64,000 bases of DNA from Candidatus Berkiella cookevillensis (GTDB lineage Bacteria; Pseudomonadota; Gammaproteobacteria; Berkiellales; Berkiellaceae). The notes below the pieces were generated by a model that did no database searches, had not been told where the DNA came from, and saw only the letters and a program-made list of their open reading frames with translations. Numbering within the stretch: position 1 is the stretch's first letter; the number at the start of each line of letters is the position of its first letter. Below are positions 1 to 9,400 of the stretch, piece by piece. The stretch is from the NCBI RefSeq assembly GCF_001431315.2, contig NZ_LKHV02000001.1, forward strand, positions 744,001 through 808,000, in the 5' to 3' direction. The translations under genes and the position numbers were made by a program.

Positions 1-399
1 ACTCCCAAACTTTATTTTTTAGATACTGGTTTGTGTTCGTATTTAACAAGATGGCAATCTGTAGACTCTTTGGAAGCAGGAGCGATGTCAGGGCATATCT
101 TAGAAACATATATATTTACTGAGATACTAAAAAGCTATTGGCACAATGGTAAAGAGGCATATTTTCATTTTTATCGCGATAAGGATGACAGAGAGATTGA
201 TTTGATCATTGATCAAAATAATACCCTATATCCAATTGAGATGAAAAAAACGGCTAACCCAGCTGCCAATGCCCCCTCAAACTTTAAATTTTTATGCGGA
301 TTGCAACAAAATGTGGGGCGTGGAATGGTGGTGTGCTTAGCAGAAAAAGATATACCATTATCCCGAGATGTAGATGCGGTACCTATAAGTTACTTATAA
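1..399 (+). CDS. C-terminal part of a DUF4143-type AAA ATPase (5' end outside window)
   Basis: The reading frame is open from the first base, so this is the 3' part of a longer gene. The visible 132 residues match the C-terminal half of the common bacterial P-loop ATPases with a DUF4143 domain: KLYFLDTGLCSYL near the start, then GHILETYIFTEILKS, then a nuclease-like core with DREIDLIID, PIEMKKTANP and a final VVCLAEKD strand. In this family the N-terminal half carries the Walker motifs, which would lie upstream of the window. The role of these ATPases is poorly defined; they are frequent in accessory DNA. The downstream neighbour is a truncated methyltransferase on the same strand. Confidence 0.8.
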   Translation, partial: TPKLYFLDTGLCSYLTRWQSVDSLEAGAMSGHILETYIFTEILKSYWHNGKEAYFHFYRDKDDREIDLIIDQNNTLYPIEMKKTANPAANAPSNFKFLCGLQQNVGRGMVVCLAEKDIPLSRDVDAVPISYL

Positions 400-440
400 G
401 AATATTGGAATAGTTAAAACAACTGAAAATAAGTTGTGCC

Positions 441-1235
441 ATGAAAAATGAAAATACAATAGATCAAAATAAATTAAAGGCATTTGTTTTTGATAATATT
501 TTGCCAAGCACCCGTGGTGCTATGAGTATCATTATGGCAATTATTGGTGATAAGTTAGGCTTGTTTAAGGCTATGTGTGATTATGGTCCTGTAACAGCTG
601 AAACATTATCAATCCATACTGGAATGCATCAGCGGTATTTGCAAGAGTGGCTATCTGCTTTAGCTGCTGCTCATTGGATTGACTATGATCCGCAAACTGA
701 AGAATTTCATTTGACGCCTGAGCAAGCGACAGTATTTGTTGATTCAAATAGTTTAATGTACTTCCAGGGTGTGTTTGGGATATTTGACGCTTGCCACCTG
801 GATCTCAAAAAAATTATTTCAGCATTTAAATCAGGGCAAGGTATTTCTTGGAACGATCGTGAAAAATGTTTGTTCTGTAGTCTAGCGGATTCATCGGGTC
901 CTAAATATAAAAACCAGTTAATCTCAGCTTGGTTACCTAAGCTGCCTGGCATTGTATCGAAACTAAACGCGGGCGCAAAAGTCGCTGATGTAGGTTGCGG
1001 CAGTGGTTTAACAACATTATTAATGGCAGAAGCATTTCCTAACTCTGAATTTTATGGGTTTGATCTTCATGCAGGCTCTATTGAACAAGCGAAGACTACT
1101 GCTTTAGAAACAGGTCTTGCATTAGGCGCTCAAGCTGCGCCTGCACGATTACAGCAAGTCACCAGTGAAGCTGGTTTTAATCATTTTAGTATCGTATACA
1201 AAACCATGAGTCATATGGTAATTCATGTGAATTAA
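441..1235 (+). pseudogene. Truncated SAM-dependent methyltransferase with N-terminal winged helix
   Basis: 264 residues. The N-terminal half (about 20-95) looks like the winged-helix/dimerisation region of class I methyltransferases of the O-methyltransferase or Rv2258c-like type. The Rossmann motif I is clear near residue 180 (VADVGCGSGLTTLLMAEAFP), followed by an acidic end of beta-2 (FYGFDLH). The protein stops soon after this (FSIVYKTMSHMVIHVN), so the second half of the methyltransferase fold and the substrate-binding C-terminus are missing. Family members are usually about 350 residues. The DNA that follows is decayed and contains a tRNA-Asn-like fragment, so truncation by recombination is likely. 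Substrate unknown; probably inactive. Confidence 0.65.
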
Positions 1236-1284
1236 GATGTTGTATATTAATTGGATTTGCTGGTGTAGGAAAAAGTTGGCACAA

Positions 1285-1340
1285 TAATTTGTAAGTTTTC
1301 TAATTTAAATTAACTCCCCCGAGTGGGACGATTTTCGAAC
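1285..1340. repeat. Degenerate copy of the tRNA-Asn 3' end and flank
   Basis: The stretch with AATTTGTAAG, TAATTTAAAT and CTCCCC-GAG repeats, in the same orientation and order, the sequence at 1741-1795, which is the flank and 3' end of the tRNA-Asn gene. The copy has diverged (GTGGGACGATTTTCGAAC instead of the intact T-arm). A direct repeat of a tRNA 3' end is what an integrated element leaves at its far border, and the enclosed 400 bases hold only gene debris. This may be a relic attachment site. Confidence 0.4.
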
Positions 1341-1378
1341 TTTTCGGGTTGAGATCCTAAGAACAGTGAACAGCTGGT

Positions 1379-1661
1379 CAAGCAATCAAAAATGATTCAT
1401 CTGAGCAGAATGTAGCCTATTGGTGCAAAAGAATTATGAAAAATATAGTACGCGCATCTTTTGGGTTAATCATGCTGGATGTTGGTAAATTTTCGCGAGA
1501 TATTGATCTTTGCGTAGATTGTTTTGTAAAAAGATATCCACGTAAGGCTGATAAAATGCAAAAAGTTAAAGCTTTAATCACTAATCCTACCGGTGAGGGA
1601 TGAGCTAATAAATTTACTTGAAGATTTTGGTAAATGGGTGATTGAAGAATCTGATTTATAG
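1379..1661 (+). pseudogene. Remnant of a nucleotidyltransferase-family protein (C-terminal part), frameshifted
   Basis: One frame reads NVAYWCKRIMKNIVRASFGL then IMLDVGKFSRDIDLCVDCF and KRYPRKADKMQKVKALITNP before a stop at about 1602. A second frame, shifted by one base, continues with LINLLEDFGKWVIEESDL to a stop at 1661. Together these resemble the helical C-terminal part of bacterial nucleotidyltransferase-domain proteins. No start and no catalytic GSxxxG...DxD part is present. It lies between the tRNA-Asn gene and its partial copy, which supports a decayed mobile insert. Family assignment is from memory of the sequence pattern and is tentative. Confidence 0.4.
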
Positions 1662-1767
1662 CTGGACAAACATAATTCTAGAAGAGAAATTGTTCTGCTA
1701 TGTGATAACTGTTCTTAAAAAGAAAGAAATAATAAACGGATAATTTGTAAGCTTGCTTAATTTAAAT

Positions 1768-1843
<76 letters not shown>

Positions 1844-1911
1844 AGATAATCCTTATTAACAATATGTTAACAAGGATTAAGTGCGCATACTACGTTGCCG
1901 CGTAACTCAAG

Positions 1912-3096
1912 TCAAGCAGCTTTGCAGGCAACTGATAATCTTTTCATAGATTCTTTTAAATTGTCCATGCTAGTTGCATAAGATAACCGCATGTAACCAT
2001 TCGCACCAAAGGCAGAACCTGGTACAACTGCTACACCAACGGTCGTTAATAGGTGCTCTGCAAATTGCACATCATCAGTCATGTCTAAACGCTGCATAGC
2101 GCCTTCTACGTTAGGGAAAGCATAGAAAGTACCATCGCCTGGCTTGCAGCTGATACCGGGCATTTTATTGAGTTCTTCAACCATGTAGTCATGACGTTGT
2201 TTGAAATGCTTTACCATCTCATACACAGTATCAAAGCTACCTTTCAAAGCAGCTTCTGCAGCAGCTTGTGCAATAGAGCAAGGGTTGGAAGTACTTTGTC
2301 CTTGGATTTTATTCATGGCTTTGATTAAGTTAACTGGGCCTGCAGCATAGCCAATACGCCAACCTGTCATAGAATAAGCTTTTGAAACGCCAGATAGCAC
2401 AATACTGCGTTCTAAGAGGTCGGGGCAAACCATTGGGATATTATAGAAGCTCCCGTTCCACAAAACGTGTTCATACATATCATCTGTTGCGATCAGGACT
2501 TGTGGATGTTTGCGCAGCACTTCACCCAGAGCCATTAATTCTTCTTTGGAATAAGCAAAGCCTGTTGGGTTAGAGGGGCTGTTAATAAAAAATAATTTAG
2601 TTTTATGAGTAATAGCAGCATCGAGTTGTTGAGGCGTGATTTTAAAATCTTGCTCTATGCCTGCATCAATAAAGACAGGCTTACCATCTGCTAATAAAAC
2701 CATATCAGGATAAGAAACCCAGTAGGGGCCTGGAATAATCACTTCATCATCTTTATCAATGAGTGCTTGTAATAAATTATAAATGCATTGCTTGCCGCCG
2801 GTGGAAACAATCACTTGATTAGGGTTAAAGCTTAACTTATTAAAATTCGCAAATTTTTGAATAATTGCTTCTTTTAAGCTTGGTGTACCATCAACTGCGG
2901 TATACTTGGTTTTGCCTTCATTCATTGCGCGCTTAGCTGCTTCTTTGATATGGTCTGGGGTATCAAAGTCAGGCTCACCTGCACCCAAGCCAATGACATC
3001 TTTACCTTGTGCTTTGAGTTCTTGTGCACGTTGTGTGACTGCTAATGTGGGGGAAGGTTTAATTTTATTGACTCTGTTAGCAAGTTGAATATCCAA
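1912..3096 (-). CDS. aspC: Aspartate aminotransferase, class I PLP-dependent
   Basis: 394 residues, normal for the subgroup Ib (AspAT/prephenate aminotransferase type) of fold-type I aminotransferases. It catalyses PLP-dependent transfer of the amino group between aspartate and 2-oxoglutarate in the cytoplasm. Recognisable segments are GLGAGEPDFDTPDHI near the N-terminus, the substrate-side stretch SPSNPTGFAYSKEEL (asparagine contacting the cofactor), the PLP lysine in SGVSKAYSMTGWRIGYAAGP, and the C-terminal substrate arginine in GYMRLSYATS. The start ATG at 3096 is preceded by GGAGAA at a proper distance. It is transcribed away from uvrB, with about 100 bases of shared promoter region. The exact substrate range (aspartate versus prephenate) cannot be read from the sequence. 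Confidence 0.9.
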   Translation of the reverse strand: MDIQLANRVNKIKPSPTLAVTQRAQELKAQGKDVIGLGAGEPDFDTPDHIKEAAKRAMNEGKTKYTAVDGTPSLKEAIIQKFANFNKLSFNPNQVIVSTGGKQCIYNLLQALIDKDDEVIIPGPYWVSYPDMVLLADGKPVFIDAGIEQDFKITPQQLDAAITHKTKLFFINSPSNPTGFAYSKEELMALGEVLRKHPQVLIATDDMYEHVLWNGSFYNIPMVCPDLLERSIVLSGVSKAYSMTGWRIGYAAGPVNLIKAMNKIQGQSTSNPCSIAQAAAEAALKGSFDTVYEMVKHFKQRHDYMVEELNKMPGISCKPGDGTFYAFPNVEGAMQRLDMTDDVQFAEHLLTTVGVAVVPGSAFGANGYMRLSYATSMDNLKESMKRLSVACKAA

Positions 3097-3202
3097 TTTT
3101 TTCTCCTTGGGCTAAGCATAATGATGATAATTTTGATGAGCGCACTATGCCACATTTGTTAGTAAGATGTAATGTGCACACACTTTTAAAGATGATAAAA
3201 GA

Positions 3203-5245
3203 ATGACGAAGAAACTAGAAATTGTATCCAATTATACACCAGCCGGTGATCAACCGAATGCAATTAAAGCGCTGGTTAAAGGTGTGCTTGCAGGTGATCC
3301 TTTCCAAACGCTTTTAGGTGTAACCGGCTCAGGAAAAACCTTTACGATTGCGCATGTCATTGAGGCGGTACAAAAGCCGACGATCATTTTAGCCCCCAAT
3401 AAAACCTTAGCAGCTCAATTATACGGGGAAATGAAAAGTTTCTTTCCTAAAAACGCAGTTGAGTATTTTGTTTCTTATTATGATTATTATCAGCCAGAAG
3501 CTTATGTTCCTTCTTCTGACACCTTTATAGAAAAAGATGCCTCTATCAATGAGCATATTGAACAAATGCGTTTGTCTGCGACTAAAGCTTTGTTAGAGCG
3601 TAAAGATGCCATCATTGTCGCAACGGTGTCTGCCATTTATGGTTTAGGTGATCCTGACTCCTATTTGAAGATGATGTTGCATTTGAAAAAAGGCGATAGC
3701 ATTGATCAACGTGAAATTTTAAGACGACTTGCAGAGTTGCAATATACCCGTAATGATTTAGAACTACATCGTGGTAACTATCGAGTGCGTGGTGATGTGC
3801 TTGATGTTTTCCCTGCTGAATCAGAGCAATTGGCAGTACGCATAGAATTGTTTGGTGATGAGCTTGAGCACATTAGTATTTTCGATCCTTTAACGGGCGA
3901 AATTAAAGATACTTTAGAGCGCATTACGATTTACCCTAAAACCCATTATGCGACACCCAGGCAGGTTATTTTAGAAGCGGTTGAAAAAATTAAAGAAGAA
4001 ATGTTTGTGCGTTTGCAAGAGCTAAATAGCCTGCAAAAACTGGTGGAAGCACAACGCTTAGAACAGCGTTGCAAATATGATATAGAAATGCTGATTGAGC
4101 TAGGCTATTGCAATGGTATTGAGAACTACTCAAGACTCTTAAGCCAAAGAGCACCAGGCGCGCCACCGCCTACCTTGATTGATTACTTACCTAAAGATGC
4201 GCTGATTATTTTAGATGAGTCGCATGTTATGGTGCCACAATTGGGGGCGATGTATAGGGGAGATAGATCGCGTAAAGAAACCTTAGTTGAATACGGCTTT
4301 AGGTTACCTTCCGCCTTAGATAATAGACCCTTGCGTTTTGAAGAATTCTTAGAAATTATCCCTACTGCTATTTTTGTGTCTGCAACACCCGGAGATTATG
4401 AGATTGAGCAATCCACACGTGTGGTGGAACAAATTGTACGACCAACGGGCTTATTAGATCCCATTTGTGAAGTACGCCCAGTAGATACGCAAGTAGAAGA
4501 TGTGCTGTCTGAGATTAATCAACGCGTCAAAATTAAAGAGCGGGTCTTGATCACAACTTTAACGAAAAAGATGGCAGAAGACTTAACGCAGTATTTGGCA
4601 GATAGAAAAGTTAAAGTGCGTTATTTGCATTCGGATATCGATACGGTTGAGCGTGTTGAAATTCTGCGTGATTTGCGTTTAGGTGTCTTTGATGTTTTGG
4701 TGGGTATTAACTTACTTCGTGAAGGCTTAGATTTACCAGAAGTATCTTGTGTGGCTATTTTTGATGCAGATAAAGAAGGCTTTTTACGCTCAAGTCGCTC
4801 ATTGATTCAAACCATAGGTCGGGCTGCACGTAATGTGAATGGTAAAGTAATTTTGTATGCGAATAATATTACTAAAAGCATGAAATATGCGATGGATGAA
4901 ACGGCGCGTAGACGTAAAAAACAATCAGCCTACAATAAACAACATGGTATTACGCCAAAAACTATTGAAAAGAAAATTACCGATATTATGGGCGGTGCTT
5001 TTGTTACTAAGAAGATGGGCAAGAAAGCAAAATCCAAAGCAGAGAAATTTGAAATTTCTAATCCTGTGGTTGAGGAAATGCGTGCCATGTTAGCGCAATT
5101 ACCCATTGCTCCAGAAAAGGCTGCTCAACACCTTAAGCGTTGGGATAAGAAAATGTATGAATACGCTAAAAATTTAGAGTTTGAGCATGCAGCTTTGATA
5201 CGAGATGAGATGCAGCGCTTCAAAGAGCAGGTTTTTGTTAAGTAA
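3203..5245 (+). CDS. uvrB: Excinuclease ABC subunit B
   Basis: 680 residues, the usual length for UvrB, the damage-verifying helicase-like subunit of nucleotide excision repair. Walker A is [12 protein letters not shown] near residue 40. The beta-hairpin that clamps DNA is seen as [20 protein letters not shown] near residue 92-111. The DEAD-like box is DESHVMVPQ near residue 339. Helicase motifs V and VI appear as [15 protein letters not shown] and QTIGRAARN. The C-terminal UVR motif, which binds UvrC, is visible in the last 40 residues ([18 protein letters not shown]). No defect is seen. It is a single gene followed by tRNA-Val. Confidence 0.97.
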   Translation: MTKKLEIVSNYTPAGDQPNAIKALVKGVLAGDPFQTLLGVTGSGKTFTIAHVIEAVQKPTIILAPNKTLAAQLYGEMKSFFPKNAVEYFVSYYDYYQPEAYVPSSDTFIEKDASINEHIEQMRLSATKALLERKDAIIVATVSAIYGLGDPDSYLKMMLHLKKGDSIDQREILRRLAELQYTRNDLELHRGNYRVRGDVLDVFPAESEQLAVRIELFGDELEHISIFDPLTGEIKDTLERITIYPKTHYATPRQVILEAVEKIKEEMFVRLQELNSLQKLVEAQRLEQRCKYDIEMLIELGYCNGIENYSRLLSQRAPGAPPPTLIDYLPKDALIILDESHVMVPQLGAMYRGDRSRKETLVEYGFRLPSALDNRPLRFEEFLEIIPTAIFVSATPGDYEIEQSTRVVEQIVRPTGLLDPICEVRPVDTQVEDVLSEINQRVKIKERVLITTLTKKMAEDLTQYLADRKVKVRYLHSDIDTVERVEILRDLRLGVFDVLVGINLLREGLDLPEVSCVAIFDADKEGFLRSSRSLIQTIGRAARNVNGKVILYANNITKSMKYAMDETARRRKKQSAYNKQHGITPKTIEKKITDIMGGAFVTKKMGKKAKSKAEKFEISNPVVEEMRAMLAQLPIAPEKAAQHLKRWDKKMYEYAKNLEFEHAALIRDEMQRFKEQVFVK

Positions 5246-5313
5246 ACAAACTGATAATTTAAAGATATACTTGCAGAGCTTGAGGCAAAATGTTAAGTTA
5301 TCGCCTCAATTGT

Positions 5314-5388
5314 AGGCGCGTAGCTCAGTGGTAGAGCATCACCTTGACATGGTGGTGGTCGGTGGTTCAATCCCACTCGTGCCTACCA
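5314..5388 (+). tRNA. tRNA-Val (GAC)
   Basis: Acceptor AGGCGCG pairs with CGTGCCT, the D-arm is GCTCAGTGGTAGAGC, the anticodon loop is CTTGACATG with anticodon GAC, and the T-arm is GGTGGTTCAATCCCACT, ending ACCA. 75 nt with encoded CCA. A tyrosine recombinase starts 98 bases downstream on the same strand, so the 3' end of this tRNA is the probable attachment site of the following island. I did not find a second copy of the tRNA 3' end in the window. Confidence 0.96.
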
Positions 5389-5486
5389 ACTTTACTGTAA
5401 GTAATTGAAGCATCTGAAGAAATAATCAATATCGTTTGAAGCAACCTGAAACAGGGACACTTTAGCGGTACACTTCAGAGGTTTTC

Positions 5487-6884
5487 ATGCGAAATACGCA
5501 GTACTTACAGCGCTCACCTTACAACGTCTATTATGCTCGATTTAAGCTGCCTCAAGGCTTATCCCATTATTACGATAAGAAGTCTATTAAGGTTTCCCTA
5601 AAAACCCGACAACCCACTGAGGCTAAGATCCGTTGTTACTTGGCCGCAGGGTTGTTGCAATCTAAGTTTAATGACTTGATGCGTTGGTCAACCATGAATG
5701 AACCCCAGTTTCCCATCGAGCAGATTAGAGCCGTTATCCGTGAGGAATTGGAAGGTTTGCTGGTGCAGCTCAAAGATAACTTCAATTCTGAAAAGGGCAC
5801 AATTGAAATCACTCCTAGGAAAGTAAATGGAGTGACTCATACAGAGCCTCAACCTGAATCACTTCAAAACCAAGTAGTTGGCCCTCAGCTCTCCTCGCTT
5901 ATTAGCGATTATGCACAAGAGAAGATCCGATCTGGCATTTGGTCGCAAAGAACGCAAGAAGACAACCGCTACATCGGTGAATTGATCATAAAGATTTTGG
6001 GGGATGTGGGGGCGGCCAGCATTGGCTTTGATGAAGCCAGACATTTTAAGAAAATCCTAATGGCACTACCCGCCCATATGACCAAAAATGAGCAATACAA
6101 AGGGATGTCCATTGATGAGATTGTTGCGACAGAACCTACGCAAACGATGTCCATTACGACAATTAATCGGGCATTAGGCGTTGCAGCTAGTATTTGGGAA
6201 TATGGTAAAAAGAATGGCTATGTAAAAGAAAATTATTTTAAGGGGCTGCAATTACCCAAGCATAAAAGTGCCAAGGAAGAGCGATTACCATTTTCTGATA
6301 GTGATTTGAAGCTATTATTTGGCACGGAAATGTACCATACGGGCAAATACCAAAAGCCATTTCATTATTGGATCCCACTTTTAGGTTTATATACTGGATG
6401 CCGCTTAAATGAACTTTGTTCTTTGACAAAAAATGATGTGGTTCAAGAAGGCGATATTTGGTACATAAGCATTAATGAAGCTGGTGAAAAAAGAGTCAAA
6501 AATAAATCTTCTATTCGAAAAGTACCATTGCATTCCAAGCTGGCTGAACTTGGCTTTATTGAATTTGCCAAGTCATCGCATGGCAGGCTATTCCCCGAAT
6601 TGAAAAAAGTTAAAGACAATTACTCGCATTATGCGACTAAGTGGTTTTGCCGAACATATATTAAAAAATGTGGCATTGATGATACTCGAAAAGTATATCA
6701 CTCCTTTAGGCATACTGTGGCGCAGAGACTAACAAATAGCAATGTTCCTAGAGAAATAGTGGGGGCGATATTGGGTCATCATGATGCGAGCCAAACGACA
6801 GGACGGTATGGAGATGGGTTTTCGTTGCAAATATTGAAAGAAGCTATAGAAAAGCTTAACATTGTACCCTTTAAAAGGGGTTGA
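5487..6884 (+). CDS. Tyrosine site-specific recombinase (phage-type integrase)
   Basis: 465 residues. The N-terminal part (MRNTQYLQRSPYNVYYARFK... SIKVSLKTRQPTEAKI) matches the DUF6538/AP2-like arm-binding region that begins many genomic-island integrases. The catalytic domain follows: box I arginine in LYTGCRLNELCSLTKND (about residue 305), a beta-hairpin lysine region GEKRVKNKSSIRKVPLH, the HxxR motif in VYHSFRHTVAQRL, and LGHHDASQTTGRYGDG, which supplies the second histidine and the tyrosine nucleophile. All catalytic residues are present. It starts 98 bases after tRNA-Val with an AGAGG ribosome site. The next gene (TIR) starts 6 bases after its stop, so the two are probably cotranscribed. 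Confidence 0.92.
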   Translation: MRNTQYLQRSPYNVYYARFKLPQGLSHYYDKKSIKVSLKTRQPTEAKIRCYLAAGLLQSKFNDLMRWSTMNEPQFPIEQIRAVIREELEGLLVQLKDNFNSEKGTIEITPRKVNGVTHTEPQPESLQNQVVGPQLSSLISDYAQEKIRSGIWSQRTQEDNRYIGELIIKILGDVGAASIGFDEARHFKKILMALPAHMTKNEQYKGMSIDEIVATEPTQTMSITTINRALGVAASIWEYGKKNGYVKENYFKGLQLPKHKSAKEERLPFSDSDLKLLFGTEMYHTGKYQKPFHYWIPLLGLYTGCRLNELCSLTKNDVVQEGDIWYISINEAGEKRVKNKSSIRKVPLHSKLAELGFIEFAKSSHGRLFPELKKVKDNYSHYATKWFCRTYIKKCGIDDTRKVYHSFRHTVAQRLTNSNVPREIVGAILGHHDASQTTGRYGDGFSLQILKEAIEKLNIVPFKRG

Positions 6885-6890
6885 GATAAC

Positions 6891-7751
6891 GTGGTAACAC
6901 TAAAAGAATATTTTACAAAAGATTTTCCTACTGCCATGAGTTTGGATTTCAACCTTCAGCTAATCCACGATCTTTCAAAAGAGATACTTGTTAGAGTGGG
7001 AATGGAGGCGTATTCAGATTCTAAGTTTTTGATTTTTTATATTCCTGGAAATGAGCATACGCTTCAGGTTTGCTTGGAACTATTAAATAACATTGACGAT
7101 TTTCTTGCTAGATCAAATACCATTAAAGTAACTAGTGGCTTTATTAGCGATATACATTTAGGAAATGTGGGCAGTGATTTTGCAGCTTTTTCAAATAAAG
7201 TATATTTCTACCTCGATAATAACTTAAATCCTACAGATTTGGTTCATTTGGATGGCATTGCTAAATCGAAGAATTTGGCCATTACAATTAGGGATAATAC
7301 ATATTTGACTAAGAAATCAGAAGTTGAAAAGCCATTAGCCTTTATATCGCATGATTCACGTGATAAAAAACAAGTTGCACTGCCCATCGCTATAGGATTA
7401 CAAAGACTCTTGTGCCCAGTATGGTACGATGAATTTTCATTGCAAGTTGGGGATAATTTACGCGAAAGCATTGAAAAGGGTATCAAAGAAACTAAAAAAT
7501 GCGTTTTAATAATAAGTAAAAATTTCATATCAAACAGTGGATGGACCAAAACGGAATTTGATTCTGTTTTCACCAAAGAGATTATTGAAAAATCTAATGT
7601 CATTTTGCCAGTGTGGGTAGATGTATCTCCAGCAGAAGTTTATGATTATTCTCCAAGTTTGGCTAACAAGATGGCCTTAAATTGGAGTCAAGGTGAAGAG
7701 AAAGTAATTAATGAATTATATAGGGCAATTGCTTTTGATAAGGCTCAATGA
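6891..7751 (+). CDS. TIR-domain protein, putative NAD-consuming defence sensor
   Basis: 286 residues, GTG start with AAAGGGG ten bases upstream. Residues 1-145 are an alpha/beta region I do not recognise. Residues 149-280 form a TIR domain: FISHDSRD (beta-A, 151-158), the BB-loop-like WYDEFSLQVGDNLRESI (178-194), KCVLIISKNFISNSGWTKTEFD (203-224) and VILPVWVDVSPAEV. Glu222 in WTKTEF sits where the catalytic glutamate of bacterial TIR NADases lies. Bacterial TIR proteins hydrolyse or cyclise NAD during phage infection, for example ThsB of Thoeris. It sits 6 bases after the integrase and 85 bases before a SIR2-like gene on the same strand. Activity and trigger are inferred. Confidence 0.82.
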   Translation: MVTLKEYFTKDFPTAMSLDFNLQLIHDLSKEILVRVGMEAYSDSKFLIFYIPGNEHTLQVCLELLNNIDDFLARSNTIKVTSGFISDIHLGNVGSDFAAFSNKVYFYLDNNLNPTDLVHLDGIAKSKNLAITIRDNTYLTKKSEVEKPLAFISHDSRDKKQVALPIAIGLQRLLCPVWYDEFSLQVGDNLRESIEKGIKETKKCVLIISKNFISNSGWTKTEFDSVFTKEIIEKSNVILPVWVDVSPAEVYDYSPSLANKMALNWSQGEEKVINELYRAIAFDKAQ

Positions 7752-7836
7752 CGGCAAGCTTATGTGAAATTTTTGAGTTGCTTAGGTTTCAAAGTTGATG
7801 GATAATGCTAAATATTTCTAACTACAAGGATAGTTT

Positions 7837-8925
7837 ATGGTTGAAGTTATTACGTTCCAACAAGTGCTTGATAAAGCAAAGCTGGAGAAGGGGCATCTGC
7901 GATTATTATTAGGAAATGGTTTTAGTATATCACTTTTCCCGAATATTTTTTCTTACAGCTCTCTTTTTGAACAAGCATTATCGAAACAGTTGTTTGAAAA
8001 AGTCTCAAAAGCTATCCCAGATTTATTTAAAGTGCTAGATACCTTTGACTTCGAACATATAATGCAACTACTTGCGCATGCTACGGTAGTTTTACCGCAT
8101 TATAAGGATGATCCAAGCGTCATTAAAAGTATTAATGACGATATCGAAAAATTGAAACAAATATTGGTTGAAGCTATCACATCCAATCATCCTAATTCTC
8201 CTAATGAAATAACTGAATCACAATATGTTGCCTGTAAAAAATTTTTAAGCCATTTTGAGAGCGTATATACCGTCAACTACGATTTGCTATTGTATTGGGT
8301 TGTATTGAAATATCTTGATGAATTAGGGTTTACTGACGGGTTTCATGATCCTATGACAGGAGTAGACCCAAGCGATTACTATGAAAAGGATTACGTAAGT
8401 CGTTCACCAGGGGAGTCATCTTCTTTTAAACTTCATCACTTACATGGAGCTCTCCACTTGTATGATGCAAAATATGAAAATAGAAAATATTGCTGGGCCA
8501 GAACAGGCGTTAAACTAAAAGATCAAATATTATCTGCTCTAAATAATGGACTTTTTCCCTTGTTTATTAGCGAAGGTGATTCGAAATCTAAGCTAACCAA
8601 AATTAACCATAATACCTACCTAGCTAGTTCATTTAAAAGTATAGGGAATATCGGTGGTGCGCTTGTTGTATATGGCATGGGTTTCAAAGAGAATGATGAG
8701 CATATTATGAACGCTATTGTAAACAGCGATATTACTCATATTTATCTAAGTGTGTATGGTGACATCGCCTCAACGGGAAATAAGCATTTAATTGCAAACG
8801 TTGAAAAAATGAAATTAAAAAGAGATGAATTGAACAAAAACAAAAAAAAGAATAGCAGTAAGAAGCTATTAAATGCATATTATTATGATGCGGTAAGTGC
8901 AAATGTATGGGGAAACTCTAAATAA
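7837..8925 (+). CDS. DUF4917 / SIR2-like protein, probable partner of the TIR gene
   Basis: 362 residues with AAGGAT before the ATG. The pattern is that of SIR2-fold proteins in defence islands: LLLGNGFS (residues 23-30) as the first nucleotide-binding loop, YTVNYDLLLYW (144-154) with Asn147, HHLHGALHLYD (200-210) with His203, and a closing strand GALVVYGMGFKENDEHI. Asn in TxNYD and His in HxHG are the NAD-hydrolysing residues in SIR2 defence proteins. This family is usually annotated DUF4917. A clear C-terminal SLOG domain, as in ThsA of Thoeris, is not seen; the last 30 residues are lysine-rich. It follows the TIR gene on the same strand, suggesting a TIR + SIR2 pair. The pairing is inference. 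Confidence 0.72.
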   Translation: MVEVITFQQVLDKAKLEKGHLRLLLGNGFSISLFPNIFSYSSLFEQALSKQLFEKVSKAIPDLFKVLDTFDFEHIMQLLAHATVVLPHYKDDPSVIKSINDDIEKLKQILVEAITSNHPNSPNEITESQYVACKKFLSHFESVYTVNYDLLLYWVVLKYLDELGFTDGFHDPMTGVDPSDYYEKDYVSRSPGESSSFKLHHLHGALHLYDAKYENRKYCWARTGVKLKDQILSALNNGLFPLFISEGDSKSKLTKINHNTYLASSFKSIGNIGGALVVYGMGFKENDEHIMNAIVNSDITHIYLSVYGDIASTGNKHLIANVEKMKLKRDELNKNKKKNSSKKLLNAYYYDAVSANVWGNSK

Positions 8926-8938
8926 CCCGTGCTTTACA

Positions 8939-9400
8939 TTATGGCCTTGGCTTGGAACGCTTAACGTGTGAAATTACTTCGTCCATCTTATTATAAAATT
9001 CCTTTGGGACCCAGAAAGACATAAGTTTATTGTGTTGTTTGCCAATAATATTTTTTGATTGAAGAGTGGTTCTTAGGCTATCAAATCTATTTAAAAATTT
9101 TTCTTGAATATCAGGTTGAACTTCTTTAGTTATTCCCGAGGTGGTTCTGTAGACTTGCTCAAAAGTAGTAAATATTTTGATGTTTAGCTTGCCTTCCACA
9201 TTAAGACTGCTTCGATTCTTGTCTATGAATTCCAAAGCTTTTATTGCTGATTCCCAGTCAGCTTCAAATGGTTCACATTCATTATCATCATTTGGGATAT
9301 CAGTAATTTCACACAGGTGATCCCCTTTATCGTTCGTTATTAGAAATGCTCCGCGGCCTTTATTACCGTACGTAAATACAAATACTGTTGAATCTGGCAT
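8939..9400 (-). CDS. Hypothetical protein, possibly RNase H-like fold
   Basis: 153 residues, convergent with the DUF4917 gene and ending 13 bases from it. I do not recognise a family with certainty. The order of elements resembles an RNase H-like fold: an N-terminal strand pair FVFTYGNKGRGAFLI, a helix ESAIKALEFIDKN in the place of the acidic helix, and a following strand LNIKIFTTFEQVYRTTSG. The usual aspartates are not all present, so catalysis is doubtful. It ends in a basic tail (HVKRSKPRP). Its place in the island suggests an accessory function. Confidence 0.5.
   Translation of the reverse strand: MPDSTVFVFTYGNKGRGAFLITNDKGDHLCEITDIPNDDNECEPFEADWESAIKALEFIDKNRSSLNVEGKLNIKIFTTFEQVYRTTSGITKEVQPDIQEKFLNRFDSLRTTLQSKNIIGKQHNKLMSFWVPKEFYNKMDEVISHVKRSKPRP

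Noticed and set aside
707..952. 81-codon frame opposite the methyltransferase
   Set aside because: Lies fully inside a well-supported coding frame on the other strand; shadow.
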